From Actinomycetaceae bacterium (GTDB lineage Bacteria > Actinomycetota > Actinomycetes > Actinomycetales > Actinomycetaceae), in NCBI GenBank assembly GCA_030537795.1, contig JAUNVE010000009.1, positions 1-64,000 on the forward strand: a stretch of 64,000 nucleotides of DNA, written 5' to 3'. Within the stretch, counting starts at the first letter, position 1. Each line of letters opens with the position of its first letter. The notes under the pieces are model-generated. The model was not told where the DNA came from. It did no database searches and was given only the letters and a program-made list of their open reading frames with translations. The position numbers and the translations under genes were made by a program. This document shows positions 56,047 through 64,000 of this stretch, in pieces.

Positions 56047-56655
56047 TTATTGTTGGAAATCACCCTTGAGTACGATGATCATGTCCTTTTCGCCCAAATC
56101 TGAGGAATTCTCCATCCGCAGGTCAATATTGAGGATGCGTGACACCTCTTGTGCATCAGCTTCTTTACCGGGTTTGTAATACACCACCGTCTGCTCGGTA
56201 CGCCAACCGGTGGCATTTCCGGCCTCTACGCTGGTGAAGCCATTATCTTGCAACTTCTGCGATACCGACCCGGCCAGACCGTTGGTATTCGTTCCGTTCA
56301 GCACGGTAATGGGCGCGTCGTAGTTGACTTCGGCGGGCTCTTCCGACGGCTCTTCAGACGGTTCCTCGGCGGGTTCTTCACTCGGCTCTTCCGCCGGCTC
56401 CTCGGAAGGCTCGGCCTCTTCCTCACTAGCAGTCGGTGTCGCAGTCGCACTGGGCGCCGCTTCCGGGGTAGCGTCGTCATCTCCTCGGTGCGTAAACACG
56501 TATGCCATAGCCCACGCGAGAATAGGCACAATAATGAGAACAAGGAGGAAAGGGAGCACGGATTTCCACTGCGAAGGCTTCTTTCTATGAACGCCTACCG
56601 GGAATTCACGTCCCGTCTCGTCGAATTCGTCTTCAGGATACTGATTTGAGCTCAC
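56047..56655 (-). CDS. Membrane-anchored LytR C-terminal-domain protein with Glu-Pro repeats
   Basis: 202 residues. One transmembrane helix (~32-56) is followed by a Thr/Ala/Pro stretch, a tandem [15 protein letters not shown] repeat (~80-110), and a LytR_C domain (~115-200) with [14 protein letters not shown] and IIVLKGDF. LytR_C domains occur on LCP ligases and in free membrane proteins; no catalytic LCP domain is present, so it may assist wall-polymer attachment. I start at GTG 56655, 6 nt after a TATTCT -10 box; the frame is open further upstream and would overlap the divergent ung gene. Confidence 0.82.
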   Translation of the reverse strand: MSSNQYPEDEFDETGREFPVGVHRKKPSQWKSVLPFLLVLIIVPILAWAMAYVFTHRGDDDATPEAAPSATATPTASEEEAEPSEEPAEEPSEEPAEEPSEEPSEEPAEVNYDAPITVLNGTNTNGLAGSVSQKLQDNGFTSVEAGNATGWRTEQTVVYYKPGKEADAQEVSRILNIDLRMENSSDLGEKDMIIVLKGDFQQ

Positions 56656-56661
56656 GGGGCT

Positions 56662-56667
56662 AGAATA
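56662..56667 (-). promoter_or_regulatory. -10 box of the LytR_C gene (leaderless arrangement)
   Basis: Minus-strand TATTCT, then 6 nt, then GTG 56655. Confidence 0.45.
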
Positions 56668-56730
56668 TCCGCAAATCTCACACACCCGGTATCCACCACG
56701 CCGAACCGAGACATCAAACCTCCCAACTAT

Positions 56731-56736
56731 TAGGCT
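56731..56736 (+). promoter_or_regulatory. -10 box of ung (leaderless arrangement)
   Basis: TAGGCT, then 7 nt, then GTG 56744, without a Shine-Dalgarno element. Confidence 0.45.
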
Positions 56737-56743
56737 AGTAATC

Positions 56744-57427
56744 GTGACTGATAAAGCCCCGAAACCACTATCTGAGCTGATAGACCCCGGATGGGCCGAA
56801 GCCCTGTCGGGTGTGGAAAGCACCATCCGTGACCTCGGCAATATGCTCCGCCAGGAGATAGACGCCAAAAACGGCTACCTTCCGGCCGGTTCAGACGTTT
56901 TGCGCGCTTTTACCTACCCGTTGGAGGACGTCAAGGTTCTCATTATCGGTCAGGATCCTTACCCCACTCCCGGTCATGCCATGGGGCTGTCATTTTCAGT
57001 GCGGCCCGGTGTGGCCCCACCCCGATCACTGGTCAATATATTCTCCGAGCTCCAAGCCGACCTCGGCATTGATCGTCCGACCAGTGGCGACCTATCACCC
57101 TGGTCCGAGGAGGGCGTGTGCCTGCTTAACCGTGTGCTGACGGTTCGCCCCGGGGCCCCTGGCTCGCATCGCGGCAGAGGATGGGAAACTGTCACCGATG
57201 CCGCTATCGATGCGCTCGTTGCGCGCCAGCGTCCACTCGTCGCTATCCTGTGGGGACGCGACGCCCAGGCGCTGGAATCTCGATTGGGAAACACGCCCAC
57301 GATTAAATCACCGCACCCCTCTCCCCTGTCAGCACGGCGAGGCTTCTTCGGCTCTCGCCCGTTCTCGCGTGCTAATGAACTACTGGCCAGCCAAGGGGCC
57401 TCTTCCGTCGATTGGAGTCTTCCGTGA
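56744..57427 (+). CDS. ung: Uracil-DNA glycosylase
   Basis: 227 residues of family 1 UDG. The catalytic Asp sits in [17 protein letters not shown] (water-activating loop, ~65-81), the uracil-binding segment is [11 protein letters not shown] (~127-137) and the DNA-intercalation loop is [19 protein letters not shown] (His ~191). It removes uracil from DNA arising from cytosine deamination. It starts with GTG 56744, opposite the LytR_C gene. Its stop overlaps the SGNH gene start (GTGA). Confidence 0.95.
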   Translation: MTDKAPKPLSELIDPGWAEALSGVESTIRDLGNMLRQEIDAKNGYLPAGSDVLRAFTYPLEDVKVLIIGQDPYPTPGHAMGLSFSVRPGVAPPRSLVNIFSELQADLGIDRPTSGDLSPWSEEGVCLLNRVLTVRPGAPGSHRGRGWETVTDAAIDALVARQRPLVAILWGRDAQALESRLGNTPTIKSPHPSPLSARRGFFGSRPFSRANELLASQGASSVDWSLP

Positions 57428-58242
57428 TATCCCAGCCGCATGAACGCCTACGCGCGTGGAAAACCTATGTCGCCATCGGCGACTCCACCTCGGAAGGACT
57501 GTGGGATATTCGGCCCGACGGCTCCCTGGGAGGGTGGGCTGATCGGCTCGCAGACAAACTATCAAGCCGACGCGTTGATATCGGATTGCCGCCGCTGAAT
57601 TATGCGAATCTTGCAATTCGAGGCCGCACGATGGAACCCATCTTTCGTGAGCAACTTCCCCGCGCGGTGTCGTTGGGTGCCGATCTTATTTCCATTACGG
57701 CAGGCGGCAACGACATGGTTCGGCCCCGCGCCGACATCAACCGTCTCGCGCGACAAATGGAAGCTGCAGTGCGTCAACTCCGTGAGCGCGACATCGATGT
57801 GCTACTCGTCACTAGTTCCGACCCGGAAGGCTCTCCACTCATTGAGCTGACGCGACCAAGAGTCACCGCATTCAACTCGTCACTGTGGTCAATCGCGCAA
57901 CGCTACGGTTGCGCGATTGCCGACCAGTGGGGGTTGAAACCCCTACAAACCTGGCGGGGCTGGGCTGACGACCGTTTCCACCTCACACCCGAAACACATG
58001 AAATTCTCGCTGACGCGGCTCTGGCTGGTCTTGGATTCGCCCCGGATAACCCGGACTATTGGCGCATTCCCGATAGTTGGCAGCCCGCATTACACGAGCC
58101 CTCGCCTTCCCATATCGCCTGGTTTATTCACCACGTCGTGCCCTGGATGGCGCGTCACGCTCGAGGTCGTTCTTCGGGAACGGGCCGTGTTCCCAAACGG
58201 CCGGCGCCCACCCCGGTCACGCCTCTCGAGCACCGCGTCTAA
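57424..58242 (+). CDS. SGNH/GDSL-family hydrolase
   Basis: 272 residues. The four blocks are visible: [12 protein letters not shown] (catalytic Ser, ~17-28), NLAIRGRT (Gly), ITAGGNDM (~92-99) and [12 protein letters not shown] (catalytic Asp and His, ~178-189). There is no signal peptide, so it is probably a cytosolic esterase or acyl hydrolase. The C-terminal ~40 residues are Arg/Pro-rich. GTG 57424 overlaps the ung stop with GGAG 6 nt upstream. The substrate is unknown. Confidence 0.9.
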   Translation: MISQPHERLRAWKTYVAIGDSTSEGLWDIRPDGSLGGWADRLADKLSSRRVDIGLPPLNYANLAIRGRTMEPIFREQLPRAVSLGADLISITAGGNDMVRPRADINRLARQMEAAVRQLRERDIDVLLVTSSDPEGSPLIELTRPRVTAFNSSLWSIAQRYGCAIADQWGLKPLQTWRGWADDRFHLTPETHEILADAALAGLGFAPDNPDYWRIPDSWQPALHEPSPSHIAWFIHHVVPWMARHARGRSSGTGRVPKRPAPTPVTPLEHRV

Positions 58243-58414
58243 CGACGGTTCACAGACCATCCATTCAGACACTTCCTCACCAAAAGCCACCCAATTCGAA
58301 CTGAATCAGACATCTAGCGCACACGAAGTGTCGGAATCGATGTGGTGGCAAGAGTGCTACAAAACGTAGCCGCATTGAAATCGACGGTGCACAGTGACGG
58401 TTACTCGACTGAAC

Positions 58415-59374
58415 CTAGTCAACCAGTCCGCGCAACGCGGTGTGAATGAAGTCGATCAGTGCGTCATTATCAACGGCTGTCGCCAAGGTAACGTCGCGCC
58501 CGTGATCGGAGCGAGTGAGTTTCCCGGTTTCAGCATCCACCGCGACGCTGGCGGTGGTGCGACTCAGTACCGATGCGGGAACGTGCCCAGCATCGATCAA
58601 GTGCGCCACGAGTGCAACCAGGTCGTGCACCCACATGCCGTCAACGGGACGCGTGCGCTGGGAGTATTCAATCCACGGCCGCAACCATGAATCAATAGCA
58701 TCGGCTACGTGACGATCCTGCGACCGCAATTCGGCTTCAATCGCATTCCATCGCTCTAAGGTCAAGCAGGTTGTACGCGTCACGTCCAGCGGAACAATGG
58801 TTAATGGGACGTCGGATTCGAGCACTTCTGCGGCCGCCCGCGGGTCAACCGCGAAGTTTGTGTCGACCAGGTCGCCGAAGCCGAGCGCCCCTCCCATCAG
58901 GTAGATGCGTTCGGGGCGAAATCCTTGAGACAAAGCGTAGGCAATATTCGTGAGCGGCCCGATAGCGATGACGCGGGCTCCGTCGTAGATAGTAAAATCC
59001 ACTGATTCACTCTCGGTGGGATAACCGTGCATCGACCCAGCCAGCTGTGAACCTGCGCTCGCGTCCGAAACCACCCCCAAACTCTCATCCGCACTCGCAA
59101 CAGGGTGGTGAAGTTTGCGAGACCATTCAGCTGCGTTGCCGGATAGAGGTTGACGTTGGCCGCATTTCACCTCAAGGTCGTAGCTGAGATCAGCCAACAA
59201 CGTCGTTGCGCAACTGTAGCCGACTTCCGCCGGGGTATTTCCGAATACGGTAACAACCGATTCCACCACGTCAAGCGGCCGTAGTCCGGCAAGCACCGCC
59301 AATGTTAACGAATCATCAACGTTGGCTTGTGGGATGGAGTTTCCAGGATCGCAGTCAAGAATTGTACGTGTCAT
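58415..59374 (-). CDS. Nucleoside hydrolase
   Basis: 319 residues of the inosine-uridine preferring hydrolase fold. The calcium-binding Asp cluster is DCDPGNSIPQANVDDSLTLA (~8-27), with a short insertion between the usual DxDPG and DD seen in an actinobacterial branch. Other landmarks are VFGNTP (~43-48), AIGPLTNIAYAL (~135-146), IYLMGGALGFGDL (~154-166), NFAVDPRAAAEVL (~170-182) and WVHDLVAL (~249-256, catalytic His-Asp). It cleaves ribonucleosides to base and ribose. The ATG overlaps the stop of the LacI regulator, so it is coupled to it. Confidence 0.9.
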   Translation of the reverse strand: MTRTILDCDPGNSIPQANVDDSLTLAVLAGLRPLDVVESVVTVFGNTPAEVGYSCATTLLADLSYDLEVKCGQRQPLSGNAAEWSRKLHHPVASADESLGVVSDASAGSQLAGSMHGYPTESESVDFTIYDGARVIAIGPLTNIAYALSQGFRPERIYLMGGALGFGDLVDTNFAVDPRAAAEVLESDVPLTIVPLDVTRTTCLTLERWNAIEAELRSQDRHVADAIDSWLRPWIEYSQRTRPVDGMWVHDLVALVAHLIDAGHVPASVLSRTTASVAVDAETGKLTRSDHGRDVTLATAVDNDALIDFIHTALRGLVD

Positions 59375-60348
59375 TGTTCAGTGGATTTCCGGGCTTTCAA
59401 CATGAGTGGAACGTCAGTGCGCACTGAGGACTCACCTTGCAGAAGTTCCACGGTGCGCGCGGCGAGGAACTCGAGGTTTTGATCGACGGTAGAAAGCGAC
59501 GGGTTGGTGTACCGCGCCGCATCCGTACCGTTAATGGCGACGATTTTGAGGGCGTCGGGAATGGGAATACCTATCCGAGCTGCGGCTGCTAACGCTCCGA
59601 TTCCCTGCCGCTGGTTGGAGGCCACGATGCCGTCGCAGTCAGCAAGCTGGGGAAGCGCCCACTCCCCCGCTTCCTCAGTGAAGTCGGCGTGGACAATCCG
59701 CGTTGCATCCAGACCGGTAGCACGCAAAGCCTCCTCCCATCCGCGCATCCGCATCTGCGTATTGAGGCGCTCCGACGGGCCCGCAATAATGCCGATGCGT
59801 CGGCACCCACGATCGATAAGGTGCTGCGCGGCAATGCGGCCTTGCGCAACTTCATCGGCGGTCATGAGGAATACCTCGGGCCCGGGAGCCAGCCCTTCAG
59901 ACGCGTTGAGGATAATGGTTCGCGGTGGGCTTGCTCCCAGTAATTCGATGGGAGCCGGCTGATCGACCGTGTACCAGATGAATCCGGCAAGCTGTTGGCT
60001 GAGAAAATGGCGGACGAGGGCGGCCTCACGCGCTGTGTCGTCGGCTGAATCTCCCAGGATGAGGGTGTATTCGCTGGTAAATGCGAGGTCGCCGAATGTT
60101 TGCGTCATCCACGCGAGAAACGGATTGGTGTTATTGGGAATGAGCAGGCCAATGGACTGCGCGTGCCCGTAAGCGAGGGTTTGTGCAGCCCGGTTGGGAG
60201 TGTAGCCAGTGCTTTCAATGGCGGCAAGAACACGTTCTCGTGCGGCGGAGCTCACCGGCCGTGGCCCGTCATTAATGACGTAACTGACCACGGCGGTGGA
60301 GACTCCTGCTAGACGTGCAACGTCTTCTCGTGTGACGCGTTTCGGCAT
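59371..60348 (-). CDS. LacI-family transcriptional regulator
   Basis: 325 residues. The N-terminal LacI helix-turn-helix reads VTREDVARLAGVSTAVVSYVINDGPRPVS (described, ~5-33) with hinge RAAQTLAYGHAQSIGLLIPN, followed by the periplasmic-binding-protein-like sensor. ATG 60348 is preceded by AAGGGG at 5 nt. It lies between an MHS-type transporter (69 bp upstream) and a nucleoside hydrolase (ATGA overlap), so it probably senses a nucleoside or ribose-type ligand and controls those genes. Confidence 0.92.
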   Translation of the reverse strand: MPKRVTREDVARLAGVSTAVVSYVINDGPRPVSSAARERVLAAIESTGYTPNRAAQTLAYGHAQSIGLLIPNNTNPFLAWMTQTFGDLAFTSEYTLILGDSADDTAREAALVRHFLSQQLAGFIWYTVDQPAPIELLGASPPRTIILNASEGLAPGPEVFLMTADEVAQGRIAAQHLIDRGCRRIGIIAGPSERLNTQMRMRGWEEALRATGLDATRIVHADFTEEAGEWALPQLADCDGIVASNQRQGIGALAAAARIGIPIPDALKIVAINGTDAARYTNPSLSTVDQNLEFLAARTVELLQGESSVRTDVPLMLKARKSTEQ

Positions 60349-60416
60349 CGGTGCCCCTTGCAAGTGTGATCGCTTAGGCCGCCATTGTACTCATTTAATC
60401 ACTGGGACTTTGCCAT

Positions 60417-61793
60417 TCACCGGGCCTCGTCGTGATCCGCATCTTCCATGAGGGCGAGGTCGCGGCCGCGAGTCTCCGGAGCAAAGAACGTCGTGACGAA
60501 ACCAATGCCCGCAGTGACGAAATAGTAGAGAGCCAGTGGCCACCAGTGCCCTGTCGCAGCGAGCAACGCCGCTGCAATCATCGGTGCCGTACCGCCCGAC
60601 ATAATGGAGCCGAGTTCTTTCGCTAGCGCCATCTGCGAATAGCGGTGGCGAATACCGAACAGTTCCACACCGTACGCCGCCTGGACACCGAAAATTCCGA
60701 GGGATGCGATGCTCATGGCGACGACGATGACGGTTCCGACGATCCACGGGTTACGGGTCTCGAGGAGCCAGAAGGCGGGGAATGCGATGAGCATGAGGGC
60801 GAATGTGTACGCGCGGTAAGTGACGCGGCGGCCGAGTCGATCGGAGATCCATCCAGATCCCGGAATGATGATGAATCCGAGAAGAGACGCGACGATGACG
60901 GCGATGGTCGGGACTTGCTTGGAAACCGCGAGCGCTGTCACCACGTAGCCGACGAGGAAAGTTTGCGACATGTAGGAAGGGCCATTTTCGCCGATGCGCA
61001 GTCCGAGCATCCAGAAGAATGCCTTGTACTTGGTGAAGAAGTTCTCTGGTTCAGCACTTTGGCTTTCTTCTGCTTGCCGAATCTGTTCTTCCTTCACTTT
61101 TTGGAAGTCCAGATAAATGGGGCTTTCCTTCATCTTGCGGCGAATGACGAGTGCACCGATAACAATAATTGCGGAACCGATGAAGGGGATACGCCATGCC
61201 CATGCCTGCACGGTTTCCATTGGCAACTGGAGGACGAGAAGCCACACGAGGGAGGCCAAAAGTGTGCCGGTATTGGAGCCAACACCGATGAGTGAGGCGA
61301 CGACGCCGCGGTGTTTGGTCGGGGCGTATTCGGCCAGCATGACTGCGCCACCCGATAGTTCTGCACCGGCGCCGAATCCTTGTCCTAGCCGCATGAGGAC
61401 GAGGAGGGCCGGCGCGAGGGGGCCGATCGTGTCGTAGGAAGGAATGAATCCGATGAGAGTTGTAGCAACTCCCATGAGGGCGATAGTCGCCACCATCACC
61501 ACTTTACGTCCGTGTTTATCACCGAGACGACCGAAGAAAATCGCGCCGAGCGGGCGGGCAATAAAGCCGACCGCATAGGTCGCGAAAGCGGATAGGAGAC
61601 CAACGATGGGGGTGGAATGCGGAAAGAAGACGTCGTGGAATACGAGACCGGCTGCCAGGCCGTAAAGGGCAAAGTCGACGTATTCCATGGTTGTTCCGAG
61701 CCAGATGGATAGAACGGCGGTGGTGAAACTCTTCTTACCTTCAGGAGTTTGAAAATTCAGATCTGCTGCTGAGTGTCGATTGGGAGAATCCAT
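60417..61793 (-). CDS. MHS-family (metabolite:H+ symporter) MFS transporter
   Basis: 458 residues and about 12 membrane helices. The MHS branch is marked by the N-terminal SIWLGTTMEYVDFALYGLAAG (described, ~29-49), the loop FFGRLGDKHGRKVVM (~86-100), RLGQGFGAGAELSGGAVMLAEYAP (described) and the central hydrophilic loop (~213-245). Members import carboxylates, sugars or osmolytes. AAGGA lies 5 nt before ATG 61793. With LacI and nucleoside hydrolase it forms a likely uptake-and-cleavage unit; nucleosides are the natural guess but not typical MHS substrates. Confidence 0.88.
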   Translation of the reverse strand: MDSPNRHSAADLNFQTPEGKKSFTTAVLSIWLGTTMEYVDFALYGLAAGLVFHDVFFPHSTPIVGLLSAFATYAVGFIARPLGAIFFGRLGDKHGRKVVMVATIALMGVATTLIGFIPSYDTIGPLAPALLVLMRLGQGFGAGAELSGGAVMLAEYAPTKHRGVVASLIGVGSNTGTLLASLVWLLVLQLPMETVQAWAWRIPFIGSAIIVIGALVIRRKMKESPIYLDFQKVKEEQIRQAEESQSAEPENFFTKYKAFFWMLGLRIGENGPSYMSQTFLVGYVVTALAVSKQVPTIAVIVASLLGFIIIPGSGWISDRLGRRVTYRAYTFALMLIAFPAFWLLETRNPWIVGTVIVVAMSIASLGIFGVQAAYGVELFGIRHRYSQMALAKELGSIMSGGTAPMIAAALLAATGHWWPLALYYFVTAGIGFVTTFFAPETRGRDLALMEDADHDEAR

Positions 61794-61912
61794 TTTCTTC
61801 CTTGCTTCATTGCGACATTATCAACGCGCGTAGACCGCGGTTAGTTTCTCATTCTACCCGCATAGAATCCGCACGTCCAGAGGCGTTTTCATCATCTGCT
61901 ATGGGGACAACT

Positions 61913-62617
61913 TCACCGTTTCTTCGTGTGGTTGTCTCCCTGGGAGAACGGCACAAGTTCGAGCGCAGAAATAATGAACTCAACCTTCCTATCGAGCGGT
62001 TGACGGCTCACCCATTCAGCCGCCGGATAGTACATCACGTCCTCCCCCACCGGCGCGTAGGGACTTTCTTCAAACCGTTGCCGCGCCCGGTCCAAACCGC
62101 TTGTGCCATCTTCACTGAGTTCCACCATCTCATCGATGAATATTCGCTGGCCCATAACCGTGTCGCCCACGAAGTCGAATGCGAAAAGCGCGCGCTCACG
62201 CCCTCCAGGTATCCCCCCATCAACCAGCGCATCTACCACGGCTCTCATGTATTTTTGAATATGGACATGCGCTCCGGGCGTCTGCGATAACGCGACGGCA
62301 AGTCGCGGATAGGACTCAAACATGTTCCACATGTCATCAGTCATTGTGCGCAGGACATCTTGCCAGGTCGCTCCTGGAGCCGGAGGGCGCAGCAGCCGTC
62401 CAGCTCGAGCGAGCGCCTGCATGATGAGGTCCTCACGGCTTTCAACGTAGCGGTAGATGGCTGACGGGACGATTCCGAGCTCCCGCGCCAGTTGCCCCAT
62501 GGTGAACCGGTCGAGCCCAAGCTGAAGCGCACATTCAGCAATTTCAGAAACGGAAAACTGCGGTTTGGGTCCGGTCTTGCGACCGAGTCGAGGTCGTTTC
62601 ACGCGGGTGCCTTTCAT
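61913..62617 (-). CDS. TetR-family transcriptional regulator
   Basis: 234 residues. The helix-turn-helix lies in SVSEIAECALQLGLDRFTMGQLARELGIVPSAIYRYVESREDLI (described, ~22-65) and is followed by a TetR_C-like ligand domain. ATG 62617 follows GGAG; the frame extends upstream into the ABC gene without a ribosome site. It lies 50 bp downstream of an ABC exporter half-transporter on the same strand, so it probably regulates that exporter. Confidence 0.9.
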   Translation of the reverse strand: MKGTRVKRPRLGRKTGPKPQFSVSEIAECALQLGLDRFTMGQLARELGIVPSAIYRYVESREDLIMQALARAGRLLRPPAPGATWQDVLRTMTDDMWNMFESYPRLAVALSQTPGAHVHIQKYMRAVVDALVDGGIPGGRERALFAFDFVGDTVMGQRIFIDEMVELSEDGTSGLDRARQRFEESPYAPVGEDVMYYPAAEWVSRQPLDRKVEFIISALELVPFSQGDNHTKKR

Positions 62618-62667
62618 CTGTCGATTCTCCTCACTATATCGAGGGGAATCGACAGATTCGGGCGTTC

Positions 62668-64000
62668 CTATGCATCGGCTGCTAACCGCCACCCGGTTGC
62701 ATTGCGGCGCGCTTGCCAGAATTGGCGGTATAACCCGTCTTCTCCAACAAGTTCGTCGTGGGTGCCGATCTGTGCCACTTCACCTTTCTCACTGAGCACA
62801 ACAATCTGATCCGCTTCTTGCACGGTGTCGAGCTTGTGGGCAATTACCAGCACAGTGGCTCGTTCACGCAACGCACGAACTGACTGTTCGATTTGGCTTT
62901 CGTTTTCGGGATCGAGGGCGGAGGTCGCCTCGTCGAACAGCACAATCGGAGACCCCTTGAGCAGGGCGCGGGCCACAGATACGCGTTGGCGCTCGCCACC
63001 GGAGAGTCGCCCTCCGCGCTCTCCCACACGCGAATCCCATCCGCGCGGCAACCGCTCGGCAATCTCATCGACTCCGGCGAGCTGAGCAACCCGCAATACA
63101 TCCTCATCACTAGCGTCTTGGCGCCCAACTCTAATGTTCTCCACGAGAGTCTGATCGTAGAGATAGACGTTCTGGTAAACCATCGATAGCTGTGCCATCA
63201 GTTGCGCGGTGGGCTGATCTCGAACATCAACGCCGCCGACTCGCACCGCACCGGAGTTGACGTCCCAGAATCGAGCAATCAACCGGAACAGGGTTGTTTT
63301 CCCCGACCCGGACGGGCCCACTAGCGCGGTCATAGTATTCGGTTTGACAGTGAAGCTGACGTTGCGAATGACCTCGGTATCGTCGTAGGCGAAGGAGACA
63401 TTGTCGAACTCGATGGATCCGGGAGCCACCAGTTCAGCATCCCCCGAGTGCTCGGGCAAAGGCTCCGCAAAAATAATCGACTTCACTTCCTGGAGCGGTA
63501 CTCGGGTATTTTCCATTGCCAGCAAATACGACATCAGGTGGTCAAGGATCCAGGTAAACCGTAGTGACAATCCGATAAATGCGACAGTGACGATAGGGCT
63601 GAGCGTTCCCGCCTCGCCCATGCGCGCAGCCATGAAAATTAGACCGACGACAATCCCTTGAATCGCCATGCCGTTGAGAACATTCGCGAAGACGCCGAGC
63701 CACAGTGCCTTTCTGCTAGCGGCACCGTCCGCTTCGATTGCCTCATCGAGCGGGTCGAAAGTTCCCGCTCGCCCCGATGCGCGCAAGGCTGGTTGGCAGG
63801 CGGCATATTCGACAATTCGGTTAGCCGCTTCTGCCGAGGTGACCGCCGTCAATTGATCTCCGCGGGCCTTGAGCCAGCGTGCCGCAGTCGACAGCAAAGC
63901 GGCAATGGGAATAGCAATGAGTAGAACGACACCGATCTGCCAGCGCCAGATGAGGGTACCGACAAGGAGAACGATCGTGACCGTCAAAAAGCGAATGACG
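62668..64000 (-). CDS. ABC exporter, fused permease and ATPase (partial, cut at window edge)
   Basis: About 444 C-terminal residues; the frame runs open to the right edge. Membrane segments of the ABC exporter domain occupy the first ~200 residues, and the ATPase has Walker A GPSGSGKTTL, a Q-loop VYQNVYLYDQ, the signature LSGGERQRVSVARALL, Walker B IVLFDEATSALDP and the H-loop VIAHKLDTV. The end of the missing N-terminus and any partner half-transporter lie beyond the window. The exported substrate is unknown; siderophore-like, lipid or drug export are typical. Confidence 0.93.
   Translation of the reverse strand, partial: VIRFLTVTIVLLVGTLIWRWQIGVVLLIAIPIAALLSTAARWLKARGDQLTAVTSAEAANRIVEYAACQPALRASGRAGTFDPLDEAIEADGAASRKALWLGVFANVLNGMAIQGIVVGLIFMAARMGEAGTLSPIVTVAFIGLSLRFTWILDHLMSYLLAMENTRVPLQEVKSIIFAEPLPEHSGDAELVAPGSIEFDNVSFAYDDTEVIRNVSFTVKPNTMTALVGPSGSGKTTLFRLIARFWDVNSGAVRVGGVDVRDQPTAQLMAQLSMVYQNVYLYDQTLVENIRVGRQDASDEDVLRVAQLAGVDEIAERLPRGWDSRVGERGGRLSGGERQRVSVARALLKGSPIVLFDEATSALDPENESQIEQSVRALRERATVLVIAHKLDTVQEADQIVVLSEKGEVAQIGTHDELVGEDGLYRQFWQARRNATGWRLAADA

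Overview
The window reads as a chromosomal segment of a moderate-GC actinobacterium, most likely from the Actinomycetaceae (Trueperella/Arcanobacterium/Actinomyces-like). The grounds are the gene families: short-form ArgA, an IdeR-type DtxR repressor with the exact DtxR metal-ligand numbering, a DUF3027/CspA pair, a WXG100 protein, KtrAB next to lysS, a c-di-AMP riboswitch on an NlpC/P60 gene, a LytR_C protein beside ung, and many genes whose -10 box sits directly before the start codon. The genus is an inference. Genes are densely packed, and I see no rRNA, insertion sequence, phage or CRISPR array.

Layout. 0-7 kb: a MoxR ATPase (cut by the left edge) downstream of a ~2,050-residue membrane-anchored Ig-like/fibronectin-III surface protein. 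7-9.1 kb: a PuuE-like deacetylase paired with an L-asparaginase. 9.3-13 kb: tRNA-Arg(CCT), an old yellow enzyme, a YciI protein, a conserved hypothetical and a tandem universal stress protein. 13-20.4 kb: c-di-AMP riboswitch plus NlpC/P60 hydrolase, DtxR/IdeR, serC, an EntS-like exporter, an NCS2 purine permease, DUF3027 and CspA. 20.5-25.4 kb: an envelope cluster of a membrane hypothetical, a TPM-domain protein, PspA and an NYN-domain protein. 25.4-33.6 kb: argA and a SorC regulator diverging from glpK, then glpABC, which together take up glycerol carbon as glycerol-3-phosphate and oxidise it anaerobically.

33.6-40.4 kb: a carbohydrate island with a HAD phosphatase, class II aldolase, 2-hydroxyacid dehydrogenase, FGGY kinase, divergent DeoR regulator and a second FGGY kinase. 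40.5-49.8 kb: a long leftward operon-like run of two bacterial PH-domain proteins, DUF2520, panC, panD, lysS, ktrB, ktrA and an atypical SDR. 50-53.6 kb: a two-component system followed by an HD-like protein that has lost its HD doublet. 53.6-58.2 kb: two DnaA boxes, WXG100, groEL under tandem CIRCE elements and without groES, a LytR_C protein, ung and an SGNH hydrolase. 58.4-64 kb: nucleoside hydrolase, LacI regulator and MHS transporter (a nucleoside-type salvage unit), then TetR and an ABC exporter cut by the right edge.

The most interesting signals are: seven genes with a leaderless-promoter signature; a PhoP-like array of direct repeats before the response regulator; the degenerate HD protein tied to the two-component system; the deacetylase-asparaginase pair; the unassigned kinase/dehydrogenase/aldolase pathway; a recurring intergenic TAGGCTCT motif; and a 0.6-kb gene-free stretch with inverted repeats before glpA. 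No single locus is clearly a new defence or mobile system. All functions are read from sequence alone.
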